Notes: generated by a model not told the origin, from the letters alone. 64,000 bases of DNA from Nitrospira sp. (GCA_019636835.1 JAHBWU010000003.1:40630-104629), one strand, 5' to 3'; numbered from the stretch's first letter, positions 1 to 9,776 are shown. Made by a program: numbers and translations.

Positions 1-1034
1 TCGGCGCAGCGATTCTTGGGTATGACCCGAAGAAGTTTTACCCGGGTCCCGGACCGCTGGAGGCGGCAAGTTTGGGTGTGTCCGTGACGGAACATGATGT
101 GGTGTATCGCTGTACGATGGTCACGCTGCGACCGGAAGGCGGCAAGGGCGGTGATATCAAGAAGCTGGGTCAGCACGTGATCATGGACGACGCAACGGCC
201 GGATTGATCGAAACCGAAGAAGCCCGCGAGTTGATCGAAGCGATCAATGAACAGCTCGGTTCCGAAACCATCCAATTCTACCCAGGAGCGGGTCATCGCC
301 ATCTGATGGTGTGGGTGAATGGAAAACCGCGAGCCGTCTGCAATGATCCTCAGACGATACTCGGTCAATCCATCGCCGATGCTCTCCCCACGGGAGATGG
401 TGCGGATATTCTCCGGAAGTTGATGGATGCCGCGTATCTGACCCTGCGCGATCATCCGGTGAACGACGACCGGCTCGCAGCGGGAAAGAAACCGGCAAAC
501 TGCGTCTGGCTGTGGGGTGAAGGGCGAGCCGTCATGTGGCCAAGCTTGGTGGAAAAGTACGATATCACCGGAGCGGTCGTGGCGACCAGTGATGTCTATC
601 GTGGGGTCGGCATCTCCGCCGGTCTCGAAGCGGTGGATGTCGATCGGTTGCCGAGCGGGGATCTCCGGACCAGAGCAGCGGTGGCGTTGGAAGAATTGGC
701 CAAGAAAGATTTTGTGTATGTGCATGCTGAATTGACGGACGAGGTGATCCACGGGACTGATATCAAGGCCAAGGTCCATGGCATTGAAGAGTTTGATCGC
801 GACCTGATCGGACCGGTGGTCGACGGTTTAGCCGAACAAGGTCCCTATCGGTTTCTCATCATTTGTGATCACGCGGAAGATCCGCAGAGTCCGGCGTTCT
901 ATACGTTTGGTGAAGGAGGGGTCACAGGATCGGAGACGGTCGGGCGCCGCTTCACCGAGGCCGATGCGCTGGCCATGAACATGCCCGCCCGTGATGCCAC
1001 CAAGTTTGTGAACAAGTTCTTCTCCAAAAGCTGA
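1..1034 (+). CDS. apgM: 2,3-bisphosphoglycerate-independent phosphoglycerate mutase, archaeal type (5' end outside window)
   Basis: The frame is open from base 3 to the TGA at 1032-1034, so the gene begins before the window; about 343 residues are visible of a family usually near 400. The enzyme interconverts 3- and 2-phosphoglycerate in glycolysis and gluconeogenesis without a bisphosphoglycerate cofactor and belongs to the metal-dependent alkaline-phosphatase superfamily. The first visible stretch ([14 protein letters not shown]) and the C-terminal metal-site segment ([17 protein letters not shown]) fit the ApgM type and not the longer GpmI type. The TTG at 72 is an internal codon, since homologous sequence continues upstream of it. 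Aspartokinase follows 5 nt after the stop, so the two are probably cotranscribed. Confidence 0.85.
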   Translation, partial: GAAILGYDPKKFYPGPGPLEAASLGVSVTEHDVVYRCTMVTLRPEGGKGGDIKKLGQHVIMDDATAGLIETEEARELIEAINEQLGSETIQFYPGAGHRHLMVWVNGKPRAVCNDPQTILGQSIADALPTGDGADILRKLMDAAYLTLRDHPVNDDRLAAGKKPANCVWLWGEGRAVMWPSLVEKYDITGAVVATSDVYRGVGISAGLEAVDVDRLPSGDLRTRAAVALEELAKKDFVYVHAELTDEVIHGTDIKAKVHGIEEFDRDLIGPVVDGLAEQGPYRFLIICDHAEDPQSPAFYTFGEGGVTGSETVGRRFTEADALAMNMPARDATKFVNKFFSKS

Positions 1035-1039
1035 GACCC

Positions 1040-2263
1040 ATGGCGCTGATCGTTCAAAAATACGGAGGAACTTCCGTGGGAACGATTGAGCGGATCCACC
1101 GCGTTGCCGACCGGGTGGCTCAGACGCAGGGGGAGGGCAATCAAGTCGTCATCGTACTCTCGGCGATGAGTGGGGAGACGGATCGGCTGCTCAAGTTGGC
1201 ACACGAAATGACCACTGTTCCGGACGACCGCGAATTGGACATGCTGCTCTCGACGGGAGAGCGGATTACCATCGCGCTGCTGTCGATGGAATTGCGGGGA
1301 CGAGGGATCAATGCCAGATCCTTTACGGGACGCCAGGTCGGCATCATCACCGATAGTGCCCATACCAAAGCCCGGATCGCGCGGGTCACGGCGGATCGCA
1401 TCAAGGAGGCCTTGAAACAGGGCGTCATCCCGGTCGTGGCCGGATTCCAAGGGATCAATGAGCAGTCTGATGTGACCACTCTCGGCCGTGGGGGGTCCGA
1501 TCTCTCTGCCGTTGCGCTGGCGGCGGCCTTGAAGGCGGACCGGTGCGTGATCTTCACCGACGTTGATGGAGTCTATACGGCCGATCCCAATATTGTGCCG
1601 GCGGCAAAGCGGATCGACAAAATTTCGTACGAAGAGATGCTCGAAATGGCCAGTCTTGGGGCGAAAGTTCTCCAGACCAGATCGGTGGAGTTTGCGGCCA
1701 AGTTCCACGTCCCAGTGGAGGTGAATTCCAGCTTCAAAGAAGGAAAGGGAACGCTCGTGACGAAGGAAGATGCGGACATGGAAGCAGCGGCGGTCTCCGG
1801 AGTGACCGGGGACCGGAATCAGGCGAAGATCACGATCGTCGGCGTACCGGACAAGCCGGGGATCGCCGCCAGGATTTTCGGACCCGTTGCGGAGTCCCAT
1901 ATCAATGTGGACATGATCATTCAGAACATGAGCCAGGCCGCCCTGACGGACCTCTCCTTTACCGTGCCCCGCGCCGATCTCAAGAAGGCCGTGCCGATCA
2001 TTCAAGCCGTGGCGAAGGATATCGAGGCCAAGACCGTCTCAGTGACTGAAGCGATTGCAAAGGTTTCGCTCATCGGCGTAGGCATGCGGTCACATTCAGG
2101 CGTGGCAGCAAAGATGTTCGAGGTGCTCTCCCGCGAGGGCATCAACATCATGATGATCAGCACCTCGGAGATCAAAATCTCCTGCGTCATCGATGAGAAA
2201 TATCTCGAACTCGCCATGCGCTCTCTCCATTCGGCATTTGATCTCGATCAGACTCAGTCCTGA
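1040..2263 (+). CDS. lysC: Aspartate kinase
   Basis: This cytoplasmic enzyme phosphorylates aspartate in the first step of the lysine, threonine and methionine pathways. The 407-residue protein starts with the kinase signature KYGGTSVG near residue 7. It holds the amino-acid-kinase core ([23 protein letters not shown] around 133-155, [12 protein letters not shown] around 174-185) and ends in two ACT domains (about 265-400, with [12 protein letters not shown] and [12 protein letters not shown]). The length matches the monofunctional class with a regulatory ACT pair, so feedback inhibition by lysine and/or threonine is expected from the family. The ATG lies 5 nt after the apgM stop with no strong ribosome binding site, which suggests coupled translation. 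Confidence 0.95.
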   Translation: MALIVQKYGGTSVGTIERIHRVADRVAQTQGEGNQVVIVLSAMSGETDRLLKLAHEMTTVPDDRELDMLLSTGERITIALLSMELRGRGINARSFTGRQVGIITDSAHTKARIARVTADRIKEALKQGVIPVVAGFQGINEQSDVTTLGRGGSDLSAVALAAALKADRCVIFTDVDGVYTADPNIVPAAKRIDKISYEEMLEMASLGAKVLQTRSVEFAAKFHVPVEVNSSFKEGKGTLVTKEDADMEAAAVSGVTGDRNQAKITIVGVPDKPGIAARIFGPVAESHINVDMIIQNMSQAALTDLSFTVPRADLKKAVPIIQAVAKDIEAKTVSVTEAIAKVSLIGVGMRSHSGVAAKMFEVLSREGINIMMISTSEIKISCVIDEKYLELAMRSLHSAFDLDQTQS

Positions 2264-2396
2264 AACGGTCGGGCCAAGGCCCACTGCTCGAACTTCATCT
2301 CGCGCTTCTTAACCAGTAGATTGGTGTTCCTTTCCAGTATCCAGGCTCATCTGCTTCCTTTCCGGCTGGCCAGCTGATTCATCTTGTCTCAGCGAA

Positions 2397-2414
2397 GGCT
2401 CACAGGTGTGAGCC
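2397..2414. repeat. Perfect 8-bp inverted repeat upstream of brnTA
   Basis: GGCTCACA and TGTGAGCC flank a GG centre, between the lysC stop and brnT. It could be a transcription stop for the apgM-lysC unit, although no T tract follows, or an operator for the toxin-antitoxin promoter. The sequence alone does not decide. The BrnT start region also carries GTATATAC and GAACGTGTTC palindromes. Confidence 0.4.
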
Positions 2415-2469
2415 GCCTTCTATGCTAAGCTCTTGCGGCTGACGGAGGACTTCATGTATATACGAGAAC

Positions 2470-2757
2470 GTGTTCACGTGGGACGTCGCGAAGGCGCTCT
2501 CGAAATATGAGAAGCATGGTGTCTCATTTGAAGAAGCCGCGACGGTCTTTGGAGATGCAAGCGCACTGGATTGGCAGGATCTTGCCCATTCCCAGCAAGA
2601 ACCTCGATTCAAACGGCTGGGGGGATCGCTGAACGGACGAATCATACTCATCGTCTACACGAGGAGGAAAGTTCATGAAACCCACACGATCCGTATCATC
2701 AGCGCGAGACAGGCGAATCGCAAGGAGCGTCAGGCACATGCCCGACTCGCAGATTGA
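2470..2757 (+). CDS. brnT: BrnT family toxin (RelE-fold ribonuclease)
   Basis: The 95-residue protein has the BrnT layout: an N-terminal FTWDVAKALSKYEKHGVSFEEAATVFGD, a central GRIILIVYTRR strand pair and the C-terminal IRIISARQANRKER. BrnT toxins are RelE-like RNases that block translation and are neutralised by BrnA encoded just downstream, as here. The start is taken as GTG 2470. The frame is open a few codons further upstream (Y-E-N before V-F) but offers no standard start; an ATG at 2454 is in another frame. The N-terminus is therefore uncertain by a few residues. The gene lies at the left edge of the accessory island, directly after lysC. Confidence 0.85.
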   Translation: MFTWDVAKALSKYEKHGVSFEEAATVFGDASALDWQDLAHSQQEPRFKRLGGSLNGRIILIVYTRRKVHETHTIRIISARQANRKERQAHARLAD

Positions 2758-2968
2758 TTTTTCCGATATCCCCGAGGCCACCGATGAGCAACTACGACGC
2801 ATGCACAGAATTGGGAGACCGGCCAGCGGCGCGGCCAAACAGCTGATTGCCATTCGGATATCGCCCACGTTGCTCCACCAACTGAGGAAGATGGCAGCGA
2901 AGCGCCGGAAGCCGTATCAGACCTTGATCCATGAGCTGCTCGAAAAGGCTGCGTCCCACGCAGCGTAG
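2738..2968 (+). CDS. brnA: BrnA family antitoxin (ribbon-helix-helix)
   Basis: This is the antitoxin and probable autorepressor of the BrnT/BrnA pair. The C-terminal half (IAIRISPTLLHQLRKMAAKRRKPYQTLIHELLEKA) is a typical ribbon-helix-helix DNA-binding segment; the N-terminal part (SQIDFSDIPEATDEQLRRM) is the toxin-binding arm. I chose ATG 2738 (76 residues) because an AAGGAG site lies about 10 nt upstream and the overlap with brnT is then 20 nt. An in-frame ATG at 2675 would add 21 basic residues and overlap brnT by 83 nt, which is less likely. The 262 nt after the stop hold no gene I recognise. Confidence 0.8.
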   Translation: MPDSQIDFSDIPEATDEQLRRMHRIGRPASGAAKQLIAIRISPTLLHQLRKMAAKRRKPYQTLIHELLEKAASHAA

Positions 2969-3230
2969 CGCAGTGGCAATTCCTCTTTGCGCAAAACTGG
3001 ACAGATCAGGCGGCGAGCAAACCCACAGAGCTGGTTGAAGGAGTCAATTGGGCTCCGCGCATGTTCCGGCACAATCTTCGAAACAAACCAGTCAACCAGA
3101 CCAGCCGGCTTCGGCTCTTCGTTCTCCCAGTCTTCGCTCAGCGCCTCATCCTAAGCTTGGCGAAGGGCCACACTTCTTCCCCCATAGGGGGCGTAGTTTC
3201 TTCTAAGGAAAACGGGTAAGCTTCGGCGGC

Positions 3231-6152
3231 TTGTCAGGCAGCGGAGTAGAGGTATCCGAATTGACTGACTTCACCCCGTACCACGCCAAATACTTCGCCC
3301 ATGATCTGACTCGTCGGGCTACAACAGGCATGGATCGGTTGTCCGTGTCCCTCTTTGACGCGGCGGTAGATCTGAATCCGCACCAGATCGAGGCTGCCCT
3401 GTTTGCGCTACAATCACCGCTTTCCAAGGGAGTCATTCTTGCCGATGAAGTTGGCCTTGGAAAGACAATAGAAGCCGGCATCGTGCTCTGTCAGTTTTGG
3501 GCGGAGCGCAAGCGGCGACTCCTGGTGCTGTGTCCTGCCTCCCTCCGCAAACAATGGGCACTTGAGTTAGAAGAGAAATTTAACCTGCCTGCTCTGGTCT
3601 TGGATGCAAAAGCCTATCGCGCAGCCCAACGGAGTGGGCGCGCTCCGCTCGCTGAGAAAGCCGTCATCATTCTTTCATTCAACTATGGAAATGTGTTGCG
3701 CGAGGAATTGAAGGCCATCCAATGGGACCTGGTGGTGATTGATGAAGCGCACAAACTCCGCAATGCCTATAGGCCGAGCAACAAAGTGGGGCAAGGTTTA
3801 CGGTGGGCCACCGAGGACTGCCGCAAACTCCTCCTAACCGCGACGCCGCTGCAAAACTCCCTCCTCGAACTCTACGGGCTCTCGACATTGATCGACGATC
3901 ATCTCTTCGGGGATATCAACGGCTTCCGGGCACAGTACGCCGGTACAGGCGGCAATCTTCCCGAGCTACGTCAACGGCTGTCCGGTTTCTGCAAGCGCAC
4001 GCTGAGAAACCAAGTGACCGAGTACATCCGCTACACCGAGCGACGGCCCATGACGCGTCCCTTCACGCCGACCGATGATGAACACGCACTGTACGAGGCC
4101 GTCTCGGCATTCTTGCAGCGACCCGACAGCTACGCCCTCCCACATCGTCAACGCCACCTCACCGCCTTAATCCTCCGCAAGCTGCTGGCCTCATCATCGC
4201 AAGCCATCGCCGCCACATTAGATACGCTCAGAGAGCGTTTAGAAGTACTACAAGATGCGCAGGCCCAAAGCGATCCGGACTTCGCCGAACGGCTGATCGA
4301 AGCGGAAGAGATCGAAGACGAGTTGCTCGATGAGATCCTAGTAGAAGATGAGGAGACGGAGGATACATCGGCAGCTCCTGCAAGCATTGATGGGAAGAAG
4401 CTGCGGGAGGAAATAGACATTCTTGGGCAGCTAGCTGCTGGGGCTAAACAGATTGGCGTCGATACCAAGACGCGAACACTCCTGAGCGCCCTGGAAATTG
4501 GCTTCGAGCAGATGGCAGCCACAGGGGCAGGCCGCAAGGCGCTCATTTTCACAGAGTCAAGGCGCACACAAGAGTACTTGAAGCTGTTTCTCGAATCCCA
4601 TGGCTACCAAGGGCAAGTGGTCATCTTCAACGGAACGAATAGTGGGCCTGAGGCGACGGCGTTCTATGAGACATGGGCTGAGAAGAATAAGGACACGGGG
4701 CGCGCATCCGGTTCGCGAGCGGTCGATGTCCGCACAGCCCTCATCGAGCACTTTCGGGATACGGCATCCATCATGCTCGCTACCGAAGCTGCTGCAGAGG
4801 GCATCAACCTCCAATTTTGCTCCCTCGTCATCAACTACGATCTGCCGTGGAACCCCCAGCGGATCGAGCAGCGTATCGGTCGCTGTCACCGATACGGACA
4901 GAAGCATGATGTCGTGGTCATTAACTTCTTAAACGAGCGGAATGAGGCCGATCGCCGCGTGCTCGAGTTACTCACAGAGAAGTTCAATCTGTTCAGCGGA
5001 GTCTTCGGTGCATCGGATGAGATACTTGGAACCATCGAATCCAGCGTGGATTTCGAAAAGCGGATTCTGGCCATCTATCAGGAATGTCGGACCCCTGATG
5101 AAATCGAGGCGGCCTTCCGCAAGCTCCAGCAGGAGATGGATGAGCGCATCCGCACAAGAATGGACGACACGCGGCGTCTCCTCTTCGAGCATTTCGATGA
5201 AGACGTGCACCAGAGGCTCCGCATGCAACTGGCCGATGCCAAAGCCCAACTCGATAGGTTCGGCAAGAAATTCTGGGGCTTGACGAAATATATACTCCAC
5301 GACCGGGCGCGTTTCGACGAGAACGCCCTAGCGTTCGACCTTCTTCAACCACCGTGCCTCGATATCGCAGCAGGCCGCTACCACCTGATCTCCAAGTCAC
5401 AGCCGCGAGTTGACGAGGACGGAGGCGAGGAGCGAAGCCTCTTTCTCTACCGGCTCTCCCATCCACTCGGCGAGCATGTCGTGGAGGCCGGCAAAACTCT
5501 GGACACTCCGGCTGCCCAGATTATCTTTGATGCGACCCACCATCAGCCTCGCGCCCATACAGTGGAAGCCCTTCGAGGCAAGCGAGGCTATCTGACGCTG
5601 ACGCGGTTGACGATCGACTCCTATGAGCGCGAAGAGTATTTGCTCTTCTCGGGTTTCGACGAAGGCGGCATCTCGCTCGATCAGGAGACGATGGAGAAGT
5701 TGTTTGGGTGCGATGGGAAAGCAGACGGCGGGAGGCAGATGCCAGATGCCGTTGCCCAACGACTCGCCGCTGAATCGGACCGTCATGCCCAAGCGACGGT
5801 CAGCCGATCCCTTGAGCAAAACAGCGTCCATTTCAACCAAGCGCGGGAGAAGCTGGAGAAATGGACTGACGATATGGTGCTCGCCGCCGAGAAGGCGCTA
5901 CAAGATACAAAAGAACAGATCAAGGCCCTAAGAAGGATGGCGCGGCAGGCCACCACCCTACAAGAACAGCATCAGATTCAGGAAAAGATGAGGAAGCTGG
6001 AGCAGACTCAGCGGCGGCAGCGGCAAGACATTTTCAAGGCCGAGGACGAGATCATGGACAAGCGCGATGCTCTGGTCGAATCTCTGGAACGCCGACTCGC
6101 CCAGCGAACCGAGAGTGAGACATTGTTCAGCATCCAATGGGCTGTCGATTGA
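3231..6152 (+). CDS. SNF2-family helicase/translocase of a restriction-like operon
   Basis: The roughly 970-residue protein is a two-lobed SNF2/RapA-like ATPase that would translocate along DNA. Visible motifs are Walker A DEVGLGKTIEAG (about 72-83), DEAH box VVIDEAHKLRN (about 168-178), motif III LLLTATPLQNS, and the C-terminal lobe with ATEAAAEGINLQ and QRIEQRIGRCHRYGQ (motif VI, about 540-555). A long charged coiled coil (about 850-960) ends the protein. The size and layout resemble the SNF2 helicases of class 1 DISARM (DrmD), but the other DISARM genes are absent. It is first in an operon with a Mod-type methyltransferase, a DUF1016 nuclease and a Res subunit, so a role in distinguishing or processing foreign DNA is inferred. 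The TTG start at 3231 is weak; TTG 3261 is an alternative. The stop codon directly abuts an inserted palindromic element. Confidence 0.85.
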   Translation: MSGSGVEVSELTDFTPYHAKYFAHDLTRRATTGMDRLSVSLFDAAVDLNPHQIEAALFALQSPLSKGVILADEVGLGKTIEAGIVLCQFWAERKRRLLVLCPASLRKQWALELEEKFNLPALVLDAKAYRAAQRSGRAPLAEKAVIILSFNYGNVLREELKAIQWDLVVIDEAHKLRNAYRPSNKVGQGLRWATEDCRKLLLTATPLQNSLLELYGLSTLIDDHLFGDINGFRAQYAGTGGNLPELRQRLSGFCKRTLRNQVTEYIRYTERRPMTRPFTPTDDEHALYEAVSAFLQRPDSYALPHRQRHLTALILRKLLASSSQAIAATLDTLRERLEVLQDAQAQSDPDFAERLIEAEEIEDELLDEILVEDEETEDTSAAPASIDGKKLREEIDILGQLAAGAKQIGVDTKTRTLLSALEIGFEQMAATGAGRKALIFTESRRTQEYLKLFLESHGYQGQVVIFNGTNSGPEATAFYETWAEKNKDTGRASGSRAVDVRTALIEHFRDTASIMLATEAAAEGINLQFCSLVINYDLPWNPQRIEQRIGRCHRYGQKHDVVVINFLNERNEADRRVLELLTEKFNLFSGVFGASDEILGTIESSVDFEKRILAIYQECRTPDEIEAAFRKLQQEMDERIRTRMDDTRRLLFEHFDEDVHQRLRMQLADAKAQLDRFGKKFWGLTKYILHDRARFDENALAFDLLQPPCLDIAAGRYHLISKSQPRVDEDGGEERSLFLYRLSHPLGEHVVEAGKTLDTPAAQIIFDATHHQPRAHTVEALRGKRGYLTLTRLTIDSYEREEYLLFSGFDEGGISLDQETMEKLFGCDGKADGGRQMPDAVAQRLAAESDRHAQATVSRSLEQNSVHFNQAREKLEKWTDDMVLAAEKALQDTKEQIKALRRMARQATTLQEQHQIQEKMRKLEQTQRRQRQDIFKAEDEIMDKRDALVESLERRLAQRTESETLFSIQWAVD

Positions 6153-6153
6153 G

Positions 6154-6561
6154 TGTTCAGCGTTCAGGTTTCAGTGTTCAGGGGGAGAGTGATGTATCAG
6201 TCGTTTGAGGAGCTAGAGGTTTGGAAACGCGCATGCCATCTTGCGGTGCGGATCTACAAACTGTTACAGGAATGCCGAGATTACGGACTCAGGGATCAGA
6301 TGCAGCGTGGGGCCGTGTCGATCGCCTCGAATATTGCAGAAGGGGCTGAACGTGGAGGGAAGGACTTCATCCGCTTCTTGAGCATTGCACGTGGTTCCGC
6401 TGCTGAATTGCGAACGCAGTGTTACATTGCCGGTAAGATTGGCATTCTCCCGTCCGAACAGATAGAGCAGCTCGTATCTGAACTCCAAGAGATATCTAAA
6501 ATGCTCACCGGCCTTGCCCGCTCCATCGGGACAAGAACTGAAAACTGAACACTGAAAACTG
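6154..6561. mobile_element. Heptad palindromic element carrying a four-helix-bundle gene
   Basis: The left arm, 6154-6181, is exactly four 7-bp units (TGTTCAG, CGTTCAG, GTTTCAG, TGTTCAG). The right arm, 6538-6561, is three complementary units (CTGAAAA, CTGAACA, CTGAAAA) plus CTG. Between them lies one gene (6192-6548) whose stop codon falls inside the right arm. The element sits exactly between the SNF2 stop (6150-6152) and the methyltransferase ATG (6564) and seems to have replaced the latter's ribosome binding site, since none is visible. The same arms occur without the gene at 7070-7138 and 9419-9499 inside the methyltransferase. I infer a mobile or formerly mobile unit; no transposase is present and no target duplication is obvious. 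Confidence 0.65.
6192..6548 (+). CDS. Four-helix-bundle protein of the 23S rRNA intervening-sequence family
   Basis: The 118-residue protein starts MYQSFEELEVWKRACHLAV and contains RDQMQRGAVSIASNIAEGAERG, the hallmark of the small four-helix-bundle proteins often encoded in 23S rRNA intervening sequences and related to the Avd accessory protein of diversity-generating retroelements. Their molecular function is not settled; nucleic-acid binding through a basic pentamer surface is the usual suggestion. ATG 6192 is chosen because GGGGGAGAG lies just upstream; the open frame reaches back to 6153 only through the repeat. The gene lies within a 7-bp-repeat palindrome whose right arm supplies its TGA stop. 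Its place inside a restriction operon suggests a passenger element and not a defence subunit. Confidence 0.8.
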   Translation: MYQSFEELEVWKRACHLAVRIYKLLQECRDYGLRDQMQRGAVSIASNIAEGAERGGKDFIRFLSIARGSAAELRTQCYIAGKIGILPSEQIEQLVSELQEISKMLTGLARSIGTRTEN

Positions 6562-6563
6562 CT

Positions 6564-9500
6564 ATGAGTCAGAAATACGAAAAGCTAAAGACCCTCCTCA
6601 AAGAGTTGTTTCAGCTCGACCAGCCGGACCTGGACTTCGGCCTGTACCGCATCATGCACGCCAAGGCCGGGGAGGTAACTCAGTTTTTGGAGAAAGATCT
6701 CTTACCACAAGTGAGAGAGGCCTTCAGCCTGTACAAGACCGCAGACAAAGCTGAACTGGAGAAAGAACTGGCAACGGCGATTGAGCAAGCACAAGGGCTC
6801 GGTGTCGATCCGGAGACGACACAGAAAGTGAAGGACCTGCGCGCGAAACTCGCCAACGATGCCGTGGACATCGGTGCGCTGGAACAAGAAGTCTATGACC
6901 ACCTCTACAGTTTCTTCCGCCGCTACTACTCGGAGGGCGATTTTCTTGCGAAGCGGGTCTATAAACCCGGCGTCTATGCCATTCCCTACGAGGGCGAGGA
7001 GGTCAAGCTCCACTGGGCCAATAAGGATCAGTACTACATCAAGACCAGCGAATATCTGCGCGAGTACAGTTTTCAGTGTTCAATGTTCAGTGTTCAGGAA
7101 GAGGGGCAACTGAAAACTGAATCACTGAAAACTGAACACTCTCGTAGGGTTCACTTCCGGCTCGTCGAAGCCACCGAGGGGGAGCACGGCAATGTCAAGG
7201 AGGCCGCAGGCAAAGATCGGCGCTTCAAGCTGGCTCCAGCGCCCTTCGCGGCCGTGGAAGGTGGCGAGCTGGTGATCCGCTTCACCTACGAGCCCGACCC
7301 GGCGAAGCAGAAGGAACTAAACACCGCAGCCGAGGCCGCGATCCTTGGCCTGAACGACGCCACGCTCGCCGACTGGCTCAAGGCCATGGGAGCGAAGCAT
7401 ATTCGTTCTGATGGCACTGTATCGGATGCTACCCGCCTGCGTGTGCATCTGGACCGATACACCGCGCGCAATACCTTCGACTACTTCATTCACAAGGACC
7501 TGGGTTGCTTCCTACGCAGAGAACTGGACTTCTATATCAAAAACGAAGTCATGCACCTGGACGATGTAGAAAGTGAGACGACAGCCCGCGTCGAGCAGTA
7601 TCTCTCCAAGATCAAAGTGATTCGTCGTATCGCCGGCAAGATCATCGCTTTTCTTGCCCAGCTTGAAGATTTCCAGAAGAAGCTCTGGCTCAAAAAGAAG
7701 TTTGTGGTGCAGACGGATTACTGCATTACACTCGGTTGCATCCCGAAGGAGTTCTATCCAGAGATTGCGGCCAACGATGCTCAACGCCAGGATTGGATAA
7801 GGCTGTTCGCCATCGACGAGATCAAAGGGGAAGCTACGAAGATGGGGTACAGCGTGCCGCTGACGGTCGAATTCCTAAAACACAATCGAAATCTTATCCT
7901 CGATACTCAGTTCTGGCCGCAGGATTTTAAGGACCGACTTATCGCGGCGTTGCCTGCAATTGATGATAGCGTTTCAGGGGTTTTAGTCTGTGGGGACAAC
8001 CGTCATGCACTCGATCTATTGCGCTGCCGATTTAGGAAGCAGGTGAAGTGTATATATATCGATCCGCCATATAACACGGGGGAGGACGATTTCCCCTACA
8101 AGGATAGTTATCAGCATTCAAGCTGGATGTGCATGATGAAAGAGCGCGCCGAGCTGGCGCGCTCTTTCATGGCGAATGATGCCCTCTTTGCCGCGCAAAT
8201 TGGTGATGACGAGGCGGCGCGGCTACGTCTTGTTCTTGACGATGTATTTGCCGAGCGCAAGAACTCTGCAGTTGTTAGGCGGGGCATTAAGAATGTTCAA
8301 GCTCAGTTCACCGACATCGACCGGCTGACGCTTGGTCACGATATCGTGCATGTGTACACGGCCGGAACCGGAATTCGATTACCGCACCTGCGTCAAGCAC
8401 TCGAGGCCGATAAACCAGGTAAGTGGGACACCTTCTGGCGCGGAACTGACCGGGAAACTATGCGATACGAACTCTTCGGAGAGAATCCGACGACTGGACA
8501 GTGGCGCTGGGAAGAAGGCCGCGCGAAGCGGGCCGTTCGTAACTATGAGCGTTATTTGGAAATGGAGGCTTCTCACAAAGCGCTGGACGAGTGGTATGCG
8601 GAGAATCTTCAAGCTGGAGTGGACTTGGACTTTGTGAGATTAAATGAAGACCAAGTTGTACAGTACTACGTGCCACCGCAAGGGTTCCGTCTGGTAAGTG
8701 ACAACTGGCTGGATATTCCGGCGGCAGGGAATCTGACGGAGTTTCCTCACGAAAAGTCGCTGTATCTTCTCCAGCGCATAATCGGCTGGTGTACTACACC
8801 TGGCGATTGGGTTCTGGACTACTTCGCAGGCTCAGGCTCTACTGGTCACGCAGCATTTGCAATGCAGCCAGTAAATCAAGGGAAAAGGCGGTACATTCTT
8901 GCCGAAATGGCTTTATATTTTGATTCGACGCTAATGCCCAGAATTAAGCAATACGCCTACTGTGTCGCCTATCGAGACGGAAAGCCGCTGAATCGCGACT
9001 CGGGAACTTCTCAAACGCTCAAGTACATGCGCTTGGAATCTTATGAGGATGTTTTGAACAATCTGGAGACACGCCGTTCCAAGGTGCAGCAATCCCTCTT
9101 GGAGTCATCCGACACCCACGGCACTGACGGTCTCAAGGAGCAATATCTTCTCCGCTACATGCTCGACGTGGAGACGCGTGGGAGCCAGTCACTGCTGAAC
9201 ATCCAGGCCTTCAAGGACCCGACCGCTTACAAACTGAAAGTCAAACGGTCCGGCTCTGACGAGACCCGTGAGGTCAATGTCGATCTCCTGGAGACCTTCA
9301 ATTGGCTCATCGGCCTCACGGTCCACCACATTGCCGCTCCACAGAAGTTCACCGCTGCATTCGAACGAGACAGCGAGAAACGGCTTCGGCTGCGCGGCCG
9401 GCTAAAGCCGGTCGTGAGTGTTCAGAGTTCAGTCGTCAGTGTTCAGAAGGAAAAGACTCGCGAGTCTTCACTGAAAACTGAACCACTGAACACTGAAAAC

Positions 9501-9776
9501 TGTTTCTGGTTTCGCACGGTTACCGGCACGACGCCGGACGGTCGCAAGACGCTCGTGATTTGGCGAAAGCTGACCGGCAATCTTGAGGAAGACAACCTGG
9601 TGCTCGACGAATGGTTTACCAAGCAGGGGTACTCGACGAAAGACTATGAATTCCAGCTCATCTATGTAAACGGCGATAACAATCTGGAGAACCTCAAGGC
9701 ACCAGATGACACCTGGAAAGTCCGGCTGATCGAAGAGGATTTCCATCGGTTGATGTTCGATACGGAGGGGGTCTGA
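6564..9776 (+). CDS. Type III Mod-like adenine-specific DNA methyltransferase with two in-frame repeat insertions
   Basis: This 1070-residue protein would methylate adenine (N6) in host DNA. Catalytic motif IV DPPYNTG is near residue 497 and the SAM-binding motif [10 protein letters not shown] near 753, so IV precedes I, as in beta-class enzymes including type III Mod subunits. The long N-terminal region (about 1-430) is a helical, probably target-recognition or partner-binding part. Two segments do not look like protein families but like translated repeats: residues about 169-191 ([18 protein letters not shown]...) and about 952-978 ([13 protein letters not shown]...), matching the elements at 7070-7138 and 9419-9499. 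Flanking family sequence resumes directly on both sides, so the ORF stays open and the protein may still work. It overlaps the next gene by 1 nt. Confidence 0.9.
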   Translation: MSQKYEKLKTLLKELFQLDQPDLDFGLYRIMHAKAGEVTQFLEKDLLPQVREAFSLYKTADKAELEKELATAIEQAQGLGVDPETTQKVKDLRAKLANDAVDIGALEQEVYDHLYSFFRRYYSEGDFLAKRVYKPGVYAIPYEGEEVKLHWANKDQYYIKTSEYLREYSFQCSMFSVQEEGQLKTESLKTEHSRRVHFRLVEATEGEHGNVKEAAGKDRRFKLAPAPFAAVEGGELVIRFTYEPDPAKQKELNTAAEAAILGLNDATLADWLKAMGAKHIRSDGTVSDATRLRVHLDRYTARNTFDYFIHKDLGCFLRRELDFYIKNEVMHLDDVESETTARVEQYLSKIKVIRRIAGKIIAFLAQLEDFQKKLWLKKKFVVQTDYCITLGCIPKEFYPEIAANDAQRQDWIRLFAIDEIKGEATKMGYSVPLTVEFLKHNRNLILDTQFWPQDFKDRLIAALPAIDDSVSGVLVCGDNRHALDLLRCRFRKQVKCIYIDPPYNTGEDDFPYKDSYQHSSWMCMMKERAELARSFMANDALFAAQIGDDEAARLRLVLDDVFAERKNSAVVRRGIKNVQAQFTDIDRLTLGHDIVHVYTAGTGIRLPHLRQALEADKPGKWDTFWRGTDRETMRYELFGENPTTGQWRWEEGRAKRAVRNYERYLEMEASHKALDEWYAENLQAGVDLDFVRLNEDQVVQYYVPPQGFRLVSDNWLDIPAAGNLTEFPHEKSLYLLQRIIGWCTTPGDWVLDYFAGSGSTGHAAFAMQPVNQGKRRYILAEMALYFDSTLMPRIKQYAYCVAYRDGKPLNRDSGTSQTLKYMRLESYEDVLNNLETRRSKVQQSLLESSDTHGTDGLKEQYLLRYMLDVETRGSQSLLNIQAFKDPTAYKLKVKRSGSDETREVNVDLLETFNWLIGLTVHHIAAPQKFTAAFERDSEKRLRLRGRLKPVVSVQSSVVSVQKEKTRESSLKTEPLNTENCFWFRTVTGTTPDGRKTLVIWRKLTGNLEEDNLVLDEWFTKQGYSTKDYEFQLIYVNGDNNLENLKAPDDTWKVRLIEEDFHRLMFDTEGV
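7070..7138. repeat. Heptad palindromic element, in-frame copy 1
   Basis: The left arm, 7070-7097, is four 7-bp units (TTTTCAG, TGTTCAA, TGTTCAG, TGTTCAG). A 12-nt loop follows, and then the right arm, 7110-7138, of CTGAAAA, CTGAATCA, CTGAAAA and CTGAACA. The total is 69 nt, a multiple of three. The single 8-nt unit in the right arm makes the first two units 15 nt long and so keeps the TGA of each CTGAA unit out of the methyltransferase frame. The transcript would form a long imperfect hairpin within the coding region. Confidence 0.8.
9419..9499. repeat. Heptad palindromic element, in-frame copy 2
   Basis: The left arm, 9419-9446, is four 7-bp units (TGTTCAG, AGTTCAG, TCGTCAG, TGTTCAG). The 24-nt centre contains its own palindrome AGACTCGCGAGTCT (9454-9467). 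The right arm, 9471-9499, is CTGAAAA, CTGAACCA, CTGAACA and CTGAAAA. The total is 81 nt, a multiple of three, read in the same phase as copy 1, again with an 8-nt second unit that avoids an in-frame TGA. It interrupts a segment of the protein that otherwise continues [20 protein letters not shown]. Confidence 0.8.

Noticed and set aside
899..2005. 368-codon minus-strand open frame across apgM and lysC
   Set aside because: It is antisense to two well-supported genes, has no family motif and comes from codon bias of the plus-strand genes.
2969..3230. Open stretch between brnA and the SNF2 gene as a small gene
   Set aside because: A frame reading LFAQNWTDQAASKPTELVE is open for some 70 codons but has no start with a ribosome site and no recognised family; it may be debris.
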